NCBI RefSeq assembly: GCF_041438805.1
Contig: NZ_CP109190.1
Coordinates: forward strand, 8,494,001-8,558,000
Length of the DNA: 64,000 bases
Direction of reading: 5' to 3'
DNA from: Streptomyces sp. NBC_01707
GTDB lineage: Bacteria; Actinomycetota; Actinomycetes; Streptomycetales; Streptomycetaceae
Below, one piece after another: positions 1-9,324 of this stretch. Below the pieces are notes generated by a model. It saw nothing but the letters and a program-made list of their open reading frames with translations. It had not been told where the DNA came from and did not search any database. Made by a program: the position numbers and the translations under genes. Numbering within the stretch: the first letter of the stretch is position 1; each line of letters starts with the position of its first letter.

Positions 1-1
1 G

Positions 2-430
2 GTGCTGAAGATCATCCGCCAGGTGCACGACGAGAACAACCTCAGCACCCTCATCGTCACCCACGACATGGGTGTGGTCTCGGAACTCGCCGACAACCTG
101 GCCGTGATGTACGGCGGCCGGATCGTCGAGCACGGCCCGACGCTGGATCTCCTCCGCAACCCCACCCACCCCTACACCAAGGCTCTGATCGGCGCCACGG
201 CACGCATCGTCGGCGACCCGGCCGCGGCCCGCGCCCTGCCGGGCCGCCCGCCGGACCTCACCACCATCCCGAGGACGGGTTGCGTGTTCCGTGACCGCTG
301 CGTCTTCAAGATGGACATCTGCGCCGAGGACGAGCCGCAGCTCGCGGAGCACTCGGCAGGCCACCGGCGGGCGTGCCACGCGGACGCCGCCGTGGTCGGC
401 CCCACCACCTCGAAGGGAGACGCGTCGTGA
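2..430 (+). CDS. Oligopeptide ABC transporter ATP-binding protein, C-terminal part (DppD/OppD type)
   Basis: Cut by the left window edge, so only about 142 C-terminal residues are visible. The fragment begins after the Walker B region and contains the switch histidine in LIVTHDMGVVSELAD, then the oligopeptide/dipeptide C-terminal extension (HPYTKALIGA) ending in the Cys-rich segment GCVFRDRCVFKMDIC typical of DppD/OppD ATPases. Its stop overlaps the GTG of the next ATPase (GTGA at 427-430), so the two are translationally coupled and probably pair as the two nucleotide-binding subunits of one peptide importer. The binding protein and permeases would lie left of the window. The family is secure; the substrate is inferred from the downstream anmK. 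Confidence 0.93.
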   Translation: MLKIIRQVHDENNLSTLIVTHDMGVVSELADNLAVMYGGRIVEHGPTLDLLRNPTHPYTKALIGATARIVGDPAAARALPGRPPDLTTIPRTGCVFRDRCVFKMDICAEDEPQLAEHSAGHRRACHADAAVVGPTTSKGDAS

Positions 431-1449
431 TCGAGGCGCGCGGCATCACCCGCACCTACCACTCCCGCGGGGCCTTCACCGGCGAGCGCACGGTCCACGC
501 CCTGCGTGGCGTGGACTTCACGCTCCCCAAGGGCGGTGCGGTCGCCTTCATCGGCGAATCGGGCTGCGGCAAGACGACGCTGGGCAAGATCCTTACGGGG
601 ATCGAGACCTTCGACGGCGGCGAACTCGTGGTCGACGGCGTGGCGCTCTCCAAGCTCTCGCCGCGTAAGCGCGCCCCGTACTTCCGGCGCATCCAGATGA
701 TCCACCAGGACCCGTACTCGGCCCTGAACCCCACCCGTACGATCGAGCAGATCCTCGGCGATCCGCTGCGGATGCGCGCGAAGGAGACGGGTGGCGCCTC
801 TTCGGCGTCCGGTGTACGTGCACGGGCCTCGGAACTCCTGGAACTGGTGGGTCTGGAGCCGGACGGCGTCCTCCCCAAGTACCCGCACCAGCTCTCGGGC
901 GGTCAGCGTCAGCGTGTGGTCATCGCCCGCGCGCTCACCGTCGACCCCGAGGTGCTCATCGCGGACGAGGCCGTTTCGATGATCGACGTCTCGATGCGCC
1001 TGGGCATCCTCGCCCTCCTCCACGACCTGCGTGAACGCCTGGGCATCTCGCTGGTCTTCATCACCCACGACGTGGCGACGGCGCGGTACGTCGGCGAGGG
1101 GGCCGAGCTGCACGTCATCTACCGCGGGCAGGTCATCGAGAGCGGCCTCACCGACGACGTCATCCAGGGACCCGTCCATCCCTACACGCAGTGCCTGCTC
1201 TCGGCGATCCCGATCATGCGAGGTCTGGAGGAGGCGGGACCCGACCGGCTGGCGCCACTGGCCCCGCTGGACGAGAAGGTGGCCACGGACGGCTGCCTGT
1301 TCGCACCCCGCTGCCCGTTCGCCACCGAACGCTGCACGGCCGAACGGCCCGTCCTCGAAGCGGTGGGGGAGTCCGGACAGCTCCACGCCTGTTTCCACCC
1401 CACGGCGCGGCGCGTGGTCGGTGTCGAGATTGCGCCGGCCGCCGTCTGA
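427..1449 (+). CDS. Oligopeptide ABC transporter ATP-binding protein (DppF/OppF type)
   Basis: A 340-residue cytoplasmic ATPase that would energise peptide import with the ATPase just upstream. Walker [10 protein letters not shown] lies near residues 43-51, the signature LSGGQRQR near 158, and the Cys-containing C-terminal extension [10 protein letters not shown] near 290. The Walker B follow-on reads [10 protein letters not shown], where most relatives have DEPVSALDVS; the catalytic Glu is kept. The GTG at 427 is chosen because it overlaps the upstream stop; an in-frame extension back to 373 would only overlap the previous gene. anmK follows 79 bases later on the same strand, suggesting that imported muropeptides are the cargo. 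That substrate is inference. Confidence 0.93.
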   Translation: MIEARGITRTYHSRGAFTGERTVHALRGVDFTLPKGGAVAFIGESGCGKTTLGKILTGIETFDGGELVVDGVALSKLSPRKRAPYFRRIQMIHQDPYSALNPTRTIEQILGDPLRMRAKETGGASSASGVRARASELLELVGLEPDGVLPKYPHQLSGGQRQRVVIARALTVDPEVLIADEAVSMIDVSMRLGILALLHDLRERLGISLVFITHDVATARYVGEGAELHVIYRGQVIESGLTDDVIQGPVHPYTQCLLSAIPIMRGLEEAGPDRLAPLAPLDEKVATDGCLFAPRCPFATERCTAERPVLEAVGESGQLHACFHPTARRVVGVEIAPAAV

Positions 1450-1528
1450 CCTCCGGCATCAGGCATCGGGCGGACCCGCTCCATCCAGGGGGCGGGCCCG
1501 CCCGCACCCATGTTCAGAAAGGAACCCC

Positions 1529-2683
1529 GTGAGAGTCCTGGGACTCAGCTCCGGCACCTCGCACGACGCGATCGACGCGGCCGTCGTCGAATTCGGCCTG
1601 GACGACGACACCTTGCACGGCACCCTCGTCCACTCGGCCGCACACCCCTACCCGGCCGAACTGCGCGCCGAGATCCTGGACGCACTGCCCCCGCGGGATG
1701 TGACGCTGGCCGCGGTGTGCCGACTGGACACCCTCATCGGACAGTCCTTCGCCGACACCGCGGCGGCGACGGTGGCCGCGGCAGGGCCGGTCGACCTGGT
1801 CTGCTCGCACGGCCAGACCCTCTACCACTGGGTGGACGACGGGACCGTGCGTGGCACCCTGCAACTCGGCCAGCCCGCCTGGATCGCCGAGCGTCTGGGC
1901 GTGCCGGTGGTGTCCGACGTCCGCACCGCCGACGTGGCCGCGGGCGGCCAGGGCGCACCCCTGGTGTCGCTGCTGGACACGCTGCTGCTCAGCGGACTGC
2001 CAGGTCCGGCGGGGGCGCTGAACCTCGGTGGCATCGCCAATCTGACGTCGGTCGGGCGGGGCGCGCCGGTTGCCTTCGACACCGGTCCCGCAAACGCACT
2101 GATGGACGCGGCCGCACTGGCAGGGACCGGCCGGCCGTACGACGAGGACGGCCGGCTCGCCGCCGCCGGACAGGTGGACCCGGCGTTGCTCGCCGCTCTG
2201 CTCGCCGAACCGTACTACCGGCGCGAGCCGCCGAAGAGCACCGGCAAGGAGCTCTTCCACGCCGACTACCTGGCCGGGTATCTGGCCGGGCGTCCCCCGC
2301 TCCCGGTCGAGGACCTCCTGGCCACCTTGGCCGAACTGACTGCGCGCACGGTTGCGGACGCGGTACGGGAGCGAGGCCTGCGGAGCCTGGTGGTGTCCGG
2401 CGGCGGCGCGGACAACCCGGTGCTGACCGAGCGGATCGGCGCACTGCTGCCGGGAGTCGAGCTGCTGCGCTCCGACGCGCTGGGGCTGCCCTCGGCCGCC
2501 AAGGAGGCGGTGGCTTTCGCGTTGCTCGGCTGGTTCACCGCGCACGGTCTGCCGGGTACGCTGCCCAGCTGCACCGGGGCGACGGGAGGACGGGTGCTGG
2601 GCCGGCTCACCCCGGGCCACGGGCCGCTGCGGCTGCCGGAGCCGTTGACCGGGCCTCCGGCTGCCGCCCGCTTCAGCTGCTGA
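1529..2683 (+). CDS. anmK: Anhydro-N-acetylmuramic acid kinase
   Basis: A 384-residue kinase expected to open and phosphorylate 1,6-anhydro-MurNAc to MurNAc-6-phosphate during cell-wall recycling. The N-terminus [14 protein letters not shown] is the AnmK version of the sugar-kinase phosphate loop, and [22 protein letters not shown] and VSGGGADNP match the conserved AnmK blocks. The GTG at 1529 is preceded by AGAAAGGA at good spacing. Length is normal for the family. It sits directly behind two peptide-transporter ATPases and opposite a peptidase/decarboxylase pair, which fits muropeptide recycling. The next enzyme, the MurQ etherase, is not in this window and should be sought to the left. Confidence 0.93.
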   Translation: MRVLGLSSGTSHDAIDAAVVEFGLDDDTLHGTLVHSAAHPYPAELRAEILDALPPRDVTLAAVCRLDTLIGQSFADTAAATVAAAGPVDLVCSHGQTLYHWVDDGTVRGTLQLGQPAWIAERLGVPVVSDVRTADVAAGGQGAPLVSLLDTLLLSGLPGPAGALNLGGIANLTSVGRGAPVAFDTGPANALMDAAALAGTGRPYDEDGRLAAAGQVDPALLAALLAEPYYRREPPKSTGKELFHADYLAGYLAGRPPLPVEDLLATLAELTARTVADAVRERGLRSLVVSGGGADNPVLTERIGALLPGVELLRSDALGLPSAAKEAVAFALLGWFTAHGLPGTLPSCTGATGGRVLGRLTPGHGPLRLPEPLTGPPAAARFSC

Positions 2684-2695
2684 CCTCGCCCTCGT

Positions 2696-2736
2696 GCCCG
2701 CCCGGCCCGGAGGGCGAACGAACCGGCCGGGCGGGC
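2696..2736. terminator. Bidirectional terminator between anmK and the S9 peptidase
   Basis: Perfect 12-bp inverted repeat: GCCCGCCCGGCC at 2696-2707 and GGCCGGGCGGGC at 2725-2736, with a 17-nt loop. It lies between the convergent stops of anmK (2683) and the peptidase (2772). There is no U-tract, as is common in high-GC terminators. Confidence 0.6.
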
Positions 2737-2771
2737 CGAACCGTGACGCTCCTCCGGGCGCGGGAGGCTGC

Positions 2772-4802
2772 TCAGCCCTGCACCCCCGCCGCTGCGCCGC
2801 TGGTGTCCGAGAGGTCGACGTCGATGCGCATCGCGTGCCCGTACAGCTCAGCCTCGGCGCGCAGTGAGGCGCTCACGCTGGACGCCTGACGGAATCCGTG
2901 GCCCTCGCCCTCGAAGAGCAGGTAGCGGTGCCACAGCCCGCGTCGGGCCACCGCGTCGACGATGCGTTCGGCCTGGTCGGGGCGGCAGATGAAGTCGTCG
3001 GCTCCCTGCAGCATCACCAGCGGGCCGGTGATCTGCCCGGCCTTCCGGATCGGCGACACCCGGTCGAACCGCTCCTGGTCCTCGGGCAACTTCCCGACCA
3101 GGTACTCCATGTAGCGGGACTCGAAGTCATGGGTCTGCCCGTAGATCCAGGTCTCCGGGTCGCTGATGGGGTAGTACACCGCCCCGCAGCAGAAGGTGTC
3201 GGTCGACGTCAGCGCCGCGAGTGTCGTCCAGCCACCCGCCGAGCCGCCGCGGATCGCGGTGCGCGACGGGTCCGCGAGCCCGGCGGAGGCCAGTTCCGAG
3301 GCGACCGTCACCGAGTCCTCGACGTCGGTGACACCCCAGGTGTGCCGTAGCCGGTCCCGGTAGGCGCGGCCGTAGCCGGTGGAGCCGCCGTAGTCGACGG
3401 CGGCCACGGCGAAGCCCCGGCTGCAGAAGAGTGAGAACTCCGCATCGGGGGCGGCGCCGTTGGAACTGGTGGGCCCACCGTGGATGTGGATCAGCAGCGG
3501 CGGTGCCTCGCCTGCCGGGCCGGTGCAGTCCGGGCTGGTGGGCGGATAGTAGACGTACTGCACGTCGCCTCCGTCCGCGGCCTTGGCGACCCGCCGCTCC
3601 GGCACCGCCCGCCAGGCGTCGTACGTGGTGTCGCGCTCACCGTTGCAGCGCACCGGAGTGCTGCCGTCGAGCGGCACCCGCAGCACTGCGTGGCCGAGCG
3701 TGGGGGAGGCCGCCAGCACCACCGCGGCGTGGTCGTCGGCCCACAGGTCGGAGCCGAACTCCGTCCACTCGGGCGCCAGATCGCGCAGCGTGCCGTCGGC
3801 GGGATCCCACAGCGCGAACCGCTGTTCGCCGACGCCGTGCCGCAGCACCACCCCCGCCGCCGTGGCCGCGAACCAGCTTCCGCCGACCCGCCACAGGGCA
3901 CCAGCGCACTCCCGCTCCATGGGTAGTACGCACTCGGCGAGCCAGTCCCCGTCGGGCGCCGGGGTGATCCGGAAGAGGTTCGCCCAGCCGTCCGGGTCGG
4001 CCATCGCGTACAGCGTGCCGTCGGGCGCCCAAGCCGCCTGCGGTACGGAAACCTCACCGCCGCCCAGTACCCGCACCGGCTCCCCCGCGACGCCGTCGGC
4101 CAGCGGCGCGACCATCAACTCGGTGGTCTCCCAAGGCATCTGCGGGTGGTCCCAGCCGAGCCACGCCAAGTGCAGTCCGTCCGGGCTGATCCGCGGAGTG
4201 GACAGGAAGTGGTGGTCGCCGCCGACCACCCGCAGCCGGTCCGGCGCGGTGACGGCCGAGCCGTCGAGCGGCACGGCGACGATGTCGCGACGGGTGCGGG
4301 GAGCCGGATCCTCGCCCGGTTCCCGGGCCGCCCGGGTGACCTCCCGGACCAGCCAGACCTCGGTGCCACTCGGCGCGAACACCGGGTCCGCCCAACAGGT
4401 CTCGTACTCGGCCGGGTCGGCAGGGGTCAGAGGGGTCAGTTCACCGGTACCCCCCGTTCCCAGGGGGGCGGTCCCGGTCGCGTACAGCCGCTGATCGCGG
4501 TGGTCGGTGAAGACCAGCAGATGCGGGGCGCCGTCCTGGCCGGGACGGACCGCATACGGGCGGCCGCCGTAGCCGAGTGAACGGTTGCGCACACTGACCC
4601 CCTCCGGCAGCACCGGCTCGGGGGCGTGCCCGGAGCCGGTGCGCAACAGCCTCACGGTGGCGGTCGCCGGGTCGTTGGCGCACCACCAGGTCTCCTCGCC
4701 GACGCCGGACGGCCAGCTCGTGGATCCGGAGCCGGCCGCGGCCGAATCGGCGGTCAGCGGTGAGGGCCACTCGCCGTAGGGGAGGACGCGGCGCTCGGTC
4801 AT
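2772..4802 (-). CDS. S9 family prolyl oligopeptidase / dipeptidyl aminopeptidase
   Basis: A 676-residue serine peptidase. The N-terminal two-thirds reads as a beta-propeller-type region and the C-terminal third is an alpha/beta hydrolase. The nucleophile is in IRGGSAGGWTT (Ser near 521), the acid in QGADDFICRPDQ (near 602) and the His in FEGEGHGFRQ (near 635). HIHGGPTSSNGA is the oxyanion-hole segment usual in S9C enzymes. No signal peptide, so it is cytoplasmic and would trim imported short peptides. Its ATG overlaps the stop of the upstream decarboxylase (ATGA at 4799-4802). The long open frame continuing beyond 4802 is a shadow of that decarboxylase. The exact peptide specificity cannot be read. 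Confidence 0.92.
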   Translation of the reverse strand: MTERRVLPYGEWPSPLTADSAAAGSGSTSWPSGVGEETWWCANDPATATVRLLRTGSGHAPEPVLPEGVSVRNRSLGYGGRPYAVRPGQDGAPHLLVFTDHRDQRLYATGTAPLGTGGTGELTPLTPADPAEYETCWADPVFAPSGTEVWLVREVTRAAREPGEDPAPRTRRDIVAVPLDGSAVTAPDRLRVVGGDHHFLSTPRISPDGLHLAWLGWDHPQMPWETTELMVAPLADGVAGEPVRVLGGGEVSVPQAAWAPDGTLYAMADPDGWANLFRITPAPDGDWLAECVLPMERECAGALWRVGGSWFAATAAGVVLRHGVGEQRFALWDPADGTLRDLAPEWTEFGSDLWADDHAAVVLAASPTLGHAVLRVPLDGSTPVRCNGERDTTYDAWRAVPERRVAKAADGGDVQYVYYPPTSPDCTGPAGEAPPLLIHIHGGPTSSNGAAPDAEFSLFCSRGFAVAAVDYGGSTGYGRAYRDRLRHTWGVTDVEDSVTVASELASAGLADPSRTAIRGGSAGGWTTLAALTSTDTFCCGAVYYPISDPETWIYGQTHDFESRYMEYLVGKLPEDQERFDRVSPIRKAGQITGPLVMLQGADDFICRPDQAERIVDAVARRGLWHRYLLFEGEGHGFRQASSVSASLRAEAELYGHAMRIDVDLSDTSGAAAGVQG

Positions 4803-6172
4803 CGAAGGTCTCCTGAGAGGTCTATGGCGGCGCCGGCGCCGTCGCGGAGCAACAGGTCGGCGGGGGTCTCGCGACGCACCAGGAGGCGCGCCTGCCCATC
4901 GCGTACGGCGACGACGGCGGGGCGCGGCTGGAAGTTGTAGTTGCTGGCCATGACGTGGTGGTAGGCGCCGGTCGCGGGCACCGCCAGCAGATCGCCTACG
5001 GCCAGGTCGTCCGGGAGCGCGATGTCGGGTACGACGATGTCGCCGCTCTCGCAGTGCCGGCCGACGACGAGTGAGTGGACGGGCCGGCCGGTCAGCCTGC
5101 GGTTGGCGGTCCAGGCGGTGTACGAGGCCTGGTAGAGGGCGGGGCGCAGAGCGTCGCTCATACCGCCGTCGACGGAGACGAAGCGTCGCTCGAGGCCCTG
5201 CTTGACCACACCGACCTCGTAGAGCGTGACACCGGCGGTGCCGATCAGGGAACGGCCCGGCTCCACCGCGAGCCGGACGGAGGCAGGGTCCAGCTCCTCG
5301 GCGACCCCGGCCCGCAGCGCGGCCACGAACTCGGCGGGCGCCAGTCGTTGCTGGCCGGGCACATAGGCGATTCCGGCGCCGCCGCCGAGATCCAGCTCGT
5401 CGATACGGATGCTGTGCCGCTCGGCGAGCATGCGGACGAATGCGGCCACCCGCGAGGCGGCCCGCCGGATGCCGGACGGGTCGAGTATCTGCGAACCCAG
5501 GTGGGAGTGGATGCCCGTCAGGCGCAACGAGGGGATGCCACTGACGGTGAGGACCGCCCGTTCGGCGAATCCACCGTTGACCGGGAAGCCGAACTTCACG
5601 TCGTCGCTGCCGGTGGCCATGTAGTCGTGGGTGTCGGCGGCGACGCCCGGCGCGATGCGCAGATACACGTCCTGGACCCGGCCGGCGTCGGCCGCGTAGC
5701 CGGCGAGCCGGTCGATCTCCTCGGCACAGTCGACGACGACCACCCCGACCCCGTGCTCGACGGCCGCGCTGAGCTCGGCGGGGAGCTTGTTGTTGCCGTG
5801 CAGCACGATGTGGGCGGGGTCGAAGCCCGCGGCGACGGCGAGTTCGAGCTCGCCGACGCTGCAGACGTCCAGGTGCAGACGCTCCTCGCCGACCCAGCGG
5901 ACCATCTCCGGGCAGAGGAAGGCCTTTGACGCGTAGTGCACGCGGTCCGCCCCGGACTCCCGCCACTGGCGGGCCCGCTCGCGGAAGTCCGCCTCGTCCA
6001 CGACGTAGAGCGGCGTGCCGCAGGCCTGGGCGACAGCCGTCATCGGCACGGAACCCACGTGCAGTTCGCCGTCCATGTCCTTGGCGGTGAGCGGCCAGAT
6101 GTCCGGTGCCTCGTCCGGTCCCGCGGCGCGGGTGGGGGCGGCGTCGGGCGAGTTGTCGACTGGTGGAACCAC
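4799..6172 (-). CDS. lysA: Diaminopimelate decarboxylase family PLP enzyme
   Basis: A 457-residue fold-III PLP decarboxylase, expected to convert meso-diaminopimelate to L-lysine. The PLP lysine is in HYASKAF (about K83). SHLGSQI, LDLGGGAGI and EPGRSLIG bind the phosphate and ring, and CESGDI supplies the active-site Cys from the second subunit. An upstream GTG (6181) overlaps the regulator stop but directly abuts AAGGA. The GTG at 6172 lies 8 bases after AAGGAG, so it is preferred. The gene sits between an XRE regulator and an S9 peptidase, away from lysine biosynthesis genes. A catabolic role on DAP released from murein peptides is therefore more likely than biosynthesis; another basic D- or L-amino acid is possible. 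Confidence 0.88.
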   Translation of the reverse strand: MVPPVDNSPDAAPTRAAGPDEAPDIWPLTAKDMDGELHVGSVPMTAVAQACGTPLYVVDEADFRERARQWRESGADRVHYASKAFLCPEMVRWVGEERLHLDVCSVGELELAVAAGFDPAHIVLHGNNKLPAELSAAVEHGVGVVVVDCAEEIDRLAGYAADAGRVQDVYLRIAPGVAADTHDYMATGSDDVKFGFPVNGGFAERAVLTVSGIPSLRLTGIHSHLGSQILDPSGIRRAASRVAAFVRMLAERHSIRIDELDLGGGAGIAYVPGQQRLAPAEFVAALRAGVAEELDPASVRLAVEPGRSLIGTAGVTLYEVGVVKQGLERRFVSVDGGMSDALRPALYQASYTAWTANRRLTGRPVHSLVVGRHCESGDIVVPDIALPDDLAVGDLLAVPATGAYHHVMASNYNFQPRPAVVAVRDGQARLLVRRETPADLLLRDGAGAAIDLSGDLR

Positions 6173-6177
6173 CTGCG

Positions 6178-6801
6178 TCACTCCTTCGTGAGGACGACGA
6201 GCAGAAGCAAGTCGTCGCTGGTCTGCGTGATCTGATGCTCTTCGGATGCGGCGAAATGGCAGGCGTCGGCCGGATTCAGCACGCGGGCGGTGTCCGAGAC
6301 GCGGAGCCGGCACTGTCCGGCCAGCACCACCACGAGTTCCTCTCCGGCGTGCCGGATCGGTCGGGCGTGATCGCCCGGTTCACCCCTTATCAGGCGTGAA
6401 TGGAGCACGGTCGCGTCATGAGCCGTCATGTTCCAGATTCCTTGACCGTCCGACATTGCGGTCAAGCCCGGAAGTGTGGTGAAACGTGCCGGGAACGGGC
6501 TGTTGTCGGAAGTGTCGCCACGTCCGGCGCCGAGCAGCTCGTGCAGTTCGAGACCCAGCACCTTCGCGAGCTGCGCCAGGCTGCGGACGGTCGGATTCGC
6601 CGAGCCGGATTCGATCTGCGACACGTACGCGGGCGAGAGACCTGACCCGGCCGCGGTGGCGGCCAGGGTCAGGCCTGCCGTCCTGCGTGCCGAGGCAACG
6701 ACCTTGGCCAGTCGGGCGGTTGCCCGATCTGCGGCGGACGCCTCGACCGATGAGTCGACCGTCGGCGGGGCGGGGGCTGGAACATCCCTTGACTCAGGCA
6801 T
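6178..6801 (-). CDS. XRE-family regulator with C-terminal cupin domain
   Basis: A 207-residue regulator. A helix-turn-helix spans about residues 30-90 (LTLAATAAGSGLSPAYVSQI, then NPTVRSLAQLAKVLGLELHE), followed by a small cupin domain (RHAGEELVVVLAGQCRLRV) that probably senses a small ligand. First gene of a leftward operon with lysA and the S9 peptidase, and divergent from the rpiR-type regulator; the 114-bp spacer holds repeat sites likely to be its operators. Relatives control amino-acid or polyamine catabolism. The ligand here is unknown. Confidence 0.88.
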   Translation of the reverse strand: MPESRDVPAPAPPTVDSSVEASAADRATARLAKVVASARRTAGLTLAATAAGSGLSPAYVSQIESGSANPTVRSLAQLAKVLGLELHELLGAGRGDTSDNSPFPARFTTLPGLTAMSDGQGIWNMTAHDATVLHSRLIRGEPGDHARPIRHAGEELVVVLAGQCRLRVSDTARVLNPADACHFAASEEHQITQTSDDLLLLVVLTKE

Positions 6802-6809
6802 GCGGTGAC

Positions 6810-6860
6810 AGTAATACTCGCGCCACCTTAGATCAATGTATCCGCCAGCAAGTGATACTC
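6810..6860. promoter_or_regulatory. Paired direct repeat in the divergent regulator spacer (candidate operators)
   Basis: AGTAATACTC at 6810-6819 is repeated as AGTGATACTC at 6851-6860. The spacing is 41 bp, close to four helical turns. The first copy contains AGTA and TACT half-sites around one base. Both lie between two divergent regulator genes, where an XRE or RpiR dimer would be expected to bind. This is read by eye with no binding evidence. Confidence 0.45.
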
Positions 6861-6876
6861 AGGGAAGAAATCCCTG
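6860..6876. promoter_or_regulatory. 6-bp inverted repeat in the leader of the RpiR-type gene
   Basis: CAGGGA at 6860-6865 and TCCCTG at 6871-6876 are perfect reverse complements around AGAAA. The repeat lies about 40 bases before the ATG and abuts the second AGTGATACTC repeat. It could be an operator or a small RNA hairpin. Confidence 0.35.
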
Positions 6877-6915
6877 GTCGTAGCGGTGGAGTTCACGGCA
6901 TGGAGGGAGGTTTTG

Positions 6916-7818
6916 ATGTCTGTCCTGACGCCCGACCTCGTGCTTCGACTGTTGGAGCGCGCCGCTGCGCACTGCGGCCCCGGGGCCGTCCGCCTGCACG
7001 CCGTACTCGCTGCGGACTTCCCCGCCGCGCTGTCCCGGCGCCCCGCCCAACTCCTGCGCGCCGCCGACGCGAACGCCGAGGATCTCGACCAGCTGCTCGC
7101 CATGGCGGGCTTCGCCGACACCGAGGACCTGCGTGCCTGCGCCGCCCGTGAGACGGGCCGCCGGCTGCCCGTTCCCGACCAGCGCATCGCCGACCGGGAA
7201 GGTGAACCCGGAGATCGGACCGCGCTGCGCCGTATCCTCGCGCGGGAGCAGGAGAACCTGGCCGGCACCCTCGACGCGCTGCATGCCAACGGCGCCCTGG
7301 AACTCGCCGCGCGCGCCGTGGTCGCGGGCCGCCGCCGTTGGGTGTTCGGTGACATGAAGTCCATCGGGTACGCGGCTCTGGTCGCGGCCGATCTCTCCGC
7401 CGCGCTCCGTGACGTCACCCTCGTCCAGCCCGGAATGGGAGCGGCCGTCACCGCCCTCGCCGACGCAGGCGACCAGGACGTACTGATCACCTTCAGTTTT
7501 CGCAGTTACAGCCGCCACACCGTACGCGTGGCCCGTGAGTTCCATGCGCTGGGCGGCACGGTCGTAGCGATCACCGACGGCTACGACAGCCCGGTGTGCG
7601 CCTACGCCACCCATGTCCTCGCGGTGAACACCCGGAGCGAGTCGCGCACCCACTCGCCGACCGCCGTCACCGCCACCGGCCATCTGCTCGCCTCACTTGC
7701 CGCGGCCGGAGCGAAGGGCGCGGCCCGTCGCGCCCAGCGCCGCCACGCACTCACCTGGGCGCTGAGCGACGGCGAGGGCACCACTCCCGCCGACCCTCCT
7801 GAGAGGACCGCTCCGTGA
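6916..7818 (+). CDS. RpiR/MurR-type transcriptional regulator with SIS domain
   Basis: A 300-residue regulator: an N-terminal RpiR-type helix-turn-helix (residues 1-80) and a C-terminal SIS sugar-phosphate-binding domain (about 110-250; VFGDMKSIGYAALVAADLS and DVLITFSFRSYSRHTVRVA carry the phosphate-binding Ser pattern). MurR of E. coli, which senses MurNAc-6-phosphate, belongs to this family. That is the product of the anmK kinase encoded nearby, so MurNAc-6-P is a reasonable predicted effector. The ATG at 6916 is chosen over an ATG at 6886 because GGAGGGAGG sits just upstream. It is translationally coupled to the next gene by a GTGA overlap and heads the long rightward operon. Confidence 0.88.
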   Translation: MSVLTPDLVLRLLERAAAHCGPGAVRLHAVLAADFPAALSRRPAQLLRAADANAEDLDQLLAMAGFADTEDLRACAARETGRRLPVPDQRIADREGEPGDRTALRRILAREQENLAGTLDALHANGALELAARAVVAGRRRWVFGDMKSIGYAALVAADLSAALRDVTLVQPGMGAAVTALADAGDQDVLITFSFRSYSRHTVRVAREFHALGGTVVAITDGYDSPVCAYATHVLAVNTRSESRTHSPTAVTATGHLLASLAAAGAKGAARRAQRRHALTWALSDGEGTTPADPPERTAP

Positions 7819-9179
7819 TCCCGGAGTTCACCGACCCTTCCGCAGAGCAGTTCTCCCACCACGAGACACTGGCCGCCGACACGATCGACCACTGCTCGCG
7901 GCTGATCCGCTTCGACACCAGCAACTACGGCGGCGGCGATTCGCGCGGTGAGCGGGAAGCCGCCGAATGGGTGGCCGAAGTCCTCGCGGACGCCGGATAC
8001 ACGCCGCAGGTGCTGGAGTCTGAGCCGCGCCGCGCCTCCACCGTGGTCCGGATCCCGGGCGCCGACCCGCTGGCCCCCGCACTGCTGGTCCACGGCCATC
8101 TGGACGTCGTGCCGGCCGAACCCTCCGACTGGTCCTTCGACCCGTTCAGTGGCGAGGTCACCGACGGCGCGGTACGCGGCCGGGGCGCCCTGGACATGAA
8201 GGACATGGACGCGATGATGCTGGCCTGCGCCACCGGATTCGCCCGGACCGGTACCCGCCCGCCGCGCGACATCGTGATGGCGTTCGTCGCCGACGAGGAG
8301 GACACCGGCGCGTACGGAGCGGGGTTCCTCGTCGACAAGCACCCCGGACTCTTCGAGGGTGTCACCGCCGCCATCAGCGAGTCCGGCGGCTACAGCGTCC
8401 ATCTGCCCAACGGCCGCCGTCTCTACCCGGTCGCCACCGGCGAGCGCGGCAGCGCCTGGATGACCCTCAGCGCGCACGGCACCGCGGGCCACGGCTCCCG
8501 CCGCAACCCCGACAACGCCGTGGCCACTCTGGTACGCACCGTGGCCGAACTGACCGCGCACACCTGGCCGGTTCATCTGATCCCGCCGGTCCGGGCGCTG
8601 CTCGACGGGCTCGGGTCGGAACTCGGCATCACGATCGACCCGGCCGACCCGGCGAGCGTCGCCCGACTCGGCGAGGCCGCACGGCTGGTGGAGTCGACCA
8701 TGTCCAACTCGCTCAACCCGACCCGGCTGAACGCCGGATACAAGCACAACGTCATCCCCAGCGAAGCCACCGCCGGTATCGACGGACGCGTCCTGCCCGG
8801 AGCCGAAAAGGAGTTCTTCGCCGCCGTCGACGCGGTGCTCGGTACCAAGGTGACCCGCGAGTTCGCCAGCTGGACCGAGCCGGTCGCCGCCGACCACACC
8901 TCGCCGGAGTTCGCGGCCATGGCGGACGCCCTGCGCGCCCACGACCCGCAGGCCCTGGTCCTGCCGTTCTGCATGTCCGGCGGCACCGACGCCAAGGCCT
9001 TCGCCCGGCTGGGCATCGCCGGCTACGGCTTCGCCCCCGGCACCACCCCGCCCGGTTTCAACAGCTGGAACTACGTACACGGCGTCGACGAGCACGTCCT
9101 CACCGACAGCCTCGCCTTCGGTGTCCGGGTCCTGGACACCTTCCTCCGGGCGGATCCGGCCGGCCCCGCATCGGGCTGA
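7815..9179 (+). CDS. M20 family metallopeptidase
   Basis: A 454-residue cytoplasmic zinc peptidase or deacylase of the DapE/carboxypeptidase type. Metal-binding motifs are VHGHLDVVPAE (first His/Asp), GRGALDMKDMDAM (bridging Asp), VADEEDTGAYGA (catalytic and metal Glu pair) and a late SGGTDAKAF. A dimerisation lid is present in the middle. GTG start overlapping the upstream regulator stop. In this operon it probably cleaves short peptides brought in by the transporter; a dipeptidase role such as Ala-Glu or Glu-DAP cleavage is possible but not readable from sequence. Confidence 0.9.
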   Translation: MIPEFTDPSAEQFSHHETLAADTIDHCSRLIRFDTSNYGGGDSRGEREAAEWVAEVLADAGYTPQVLESEPRRASTVVRIPGADPLAPALLVHGHLDVVPAEPSDWSFDPFSGEVTDGAVRGRGALDMKDMDAMMLACATGFARTGTRPPRDIVMAFVADEEDTGAYGAGFLVDKHPGLFEGVTAAISESGGYSVHLPNGRRLYPVATGERGSAWMTLSAHGTAGHGSRRNPDNAVATLVRTVAELTAHTWPVHLIPPVRALLDGLGSELGITIDPADPASVARLGEAARLVESTMSNSLNPTRLNAGYKHNVIPSEATAGIDGRVLPGAEKEFFAAVDAVLGTKVTREFASWTEPVAADHTSPEFAAMADALRAHDPQALVLPFCMSGGTDAKAFARLGIAGYGFAPGTTPPGFNSWNYVHGVDEHVLTDSLAFGVRVLDTFLRADPAGPASG

Positions 9180-9272
9180 CCCGACGGCCTTCACCGGCCG
9201 CACGACAGACGAGACACGCGGCATCGCCCCGGCTCGCCACAGCAAGCCAGCACACAGCACGTTCACCGGTGC

Positions 9273-9297
9273 GACGCGGACCCCCGAGGTCCGCGTC
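9273..9297 (+). promoter_or_regulatory. 10-bp stem-loop just upstream of the binding-protein gene
   Basis: Perfect inverted repeat GACGCGGACC (9273-9282) and GGTCCGCGTC (9288-9297) with a 5-nt loop, 27 bases before the binding-protein ATG. It may be a weak terminator or an mRNA-stabilising hairpin that raises expression of the binding protein above that of the genes before it. Confidence 0.45.
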
Positions 9298-9324
9298 CTG
9301 CCCACGCTCCTGGATTGGCACGAA

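Noticed and set aside
2772..5966. A 1064-codon open frame on the minus strand
   Set aside because: Only the part from 4802 down has peptidase sequence and normal codon bias; the upper part is Arg-rich antiphase sequence over the decarboxylase gene.
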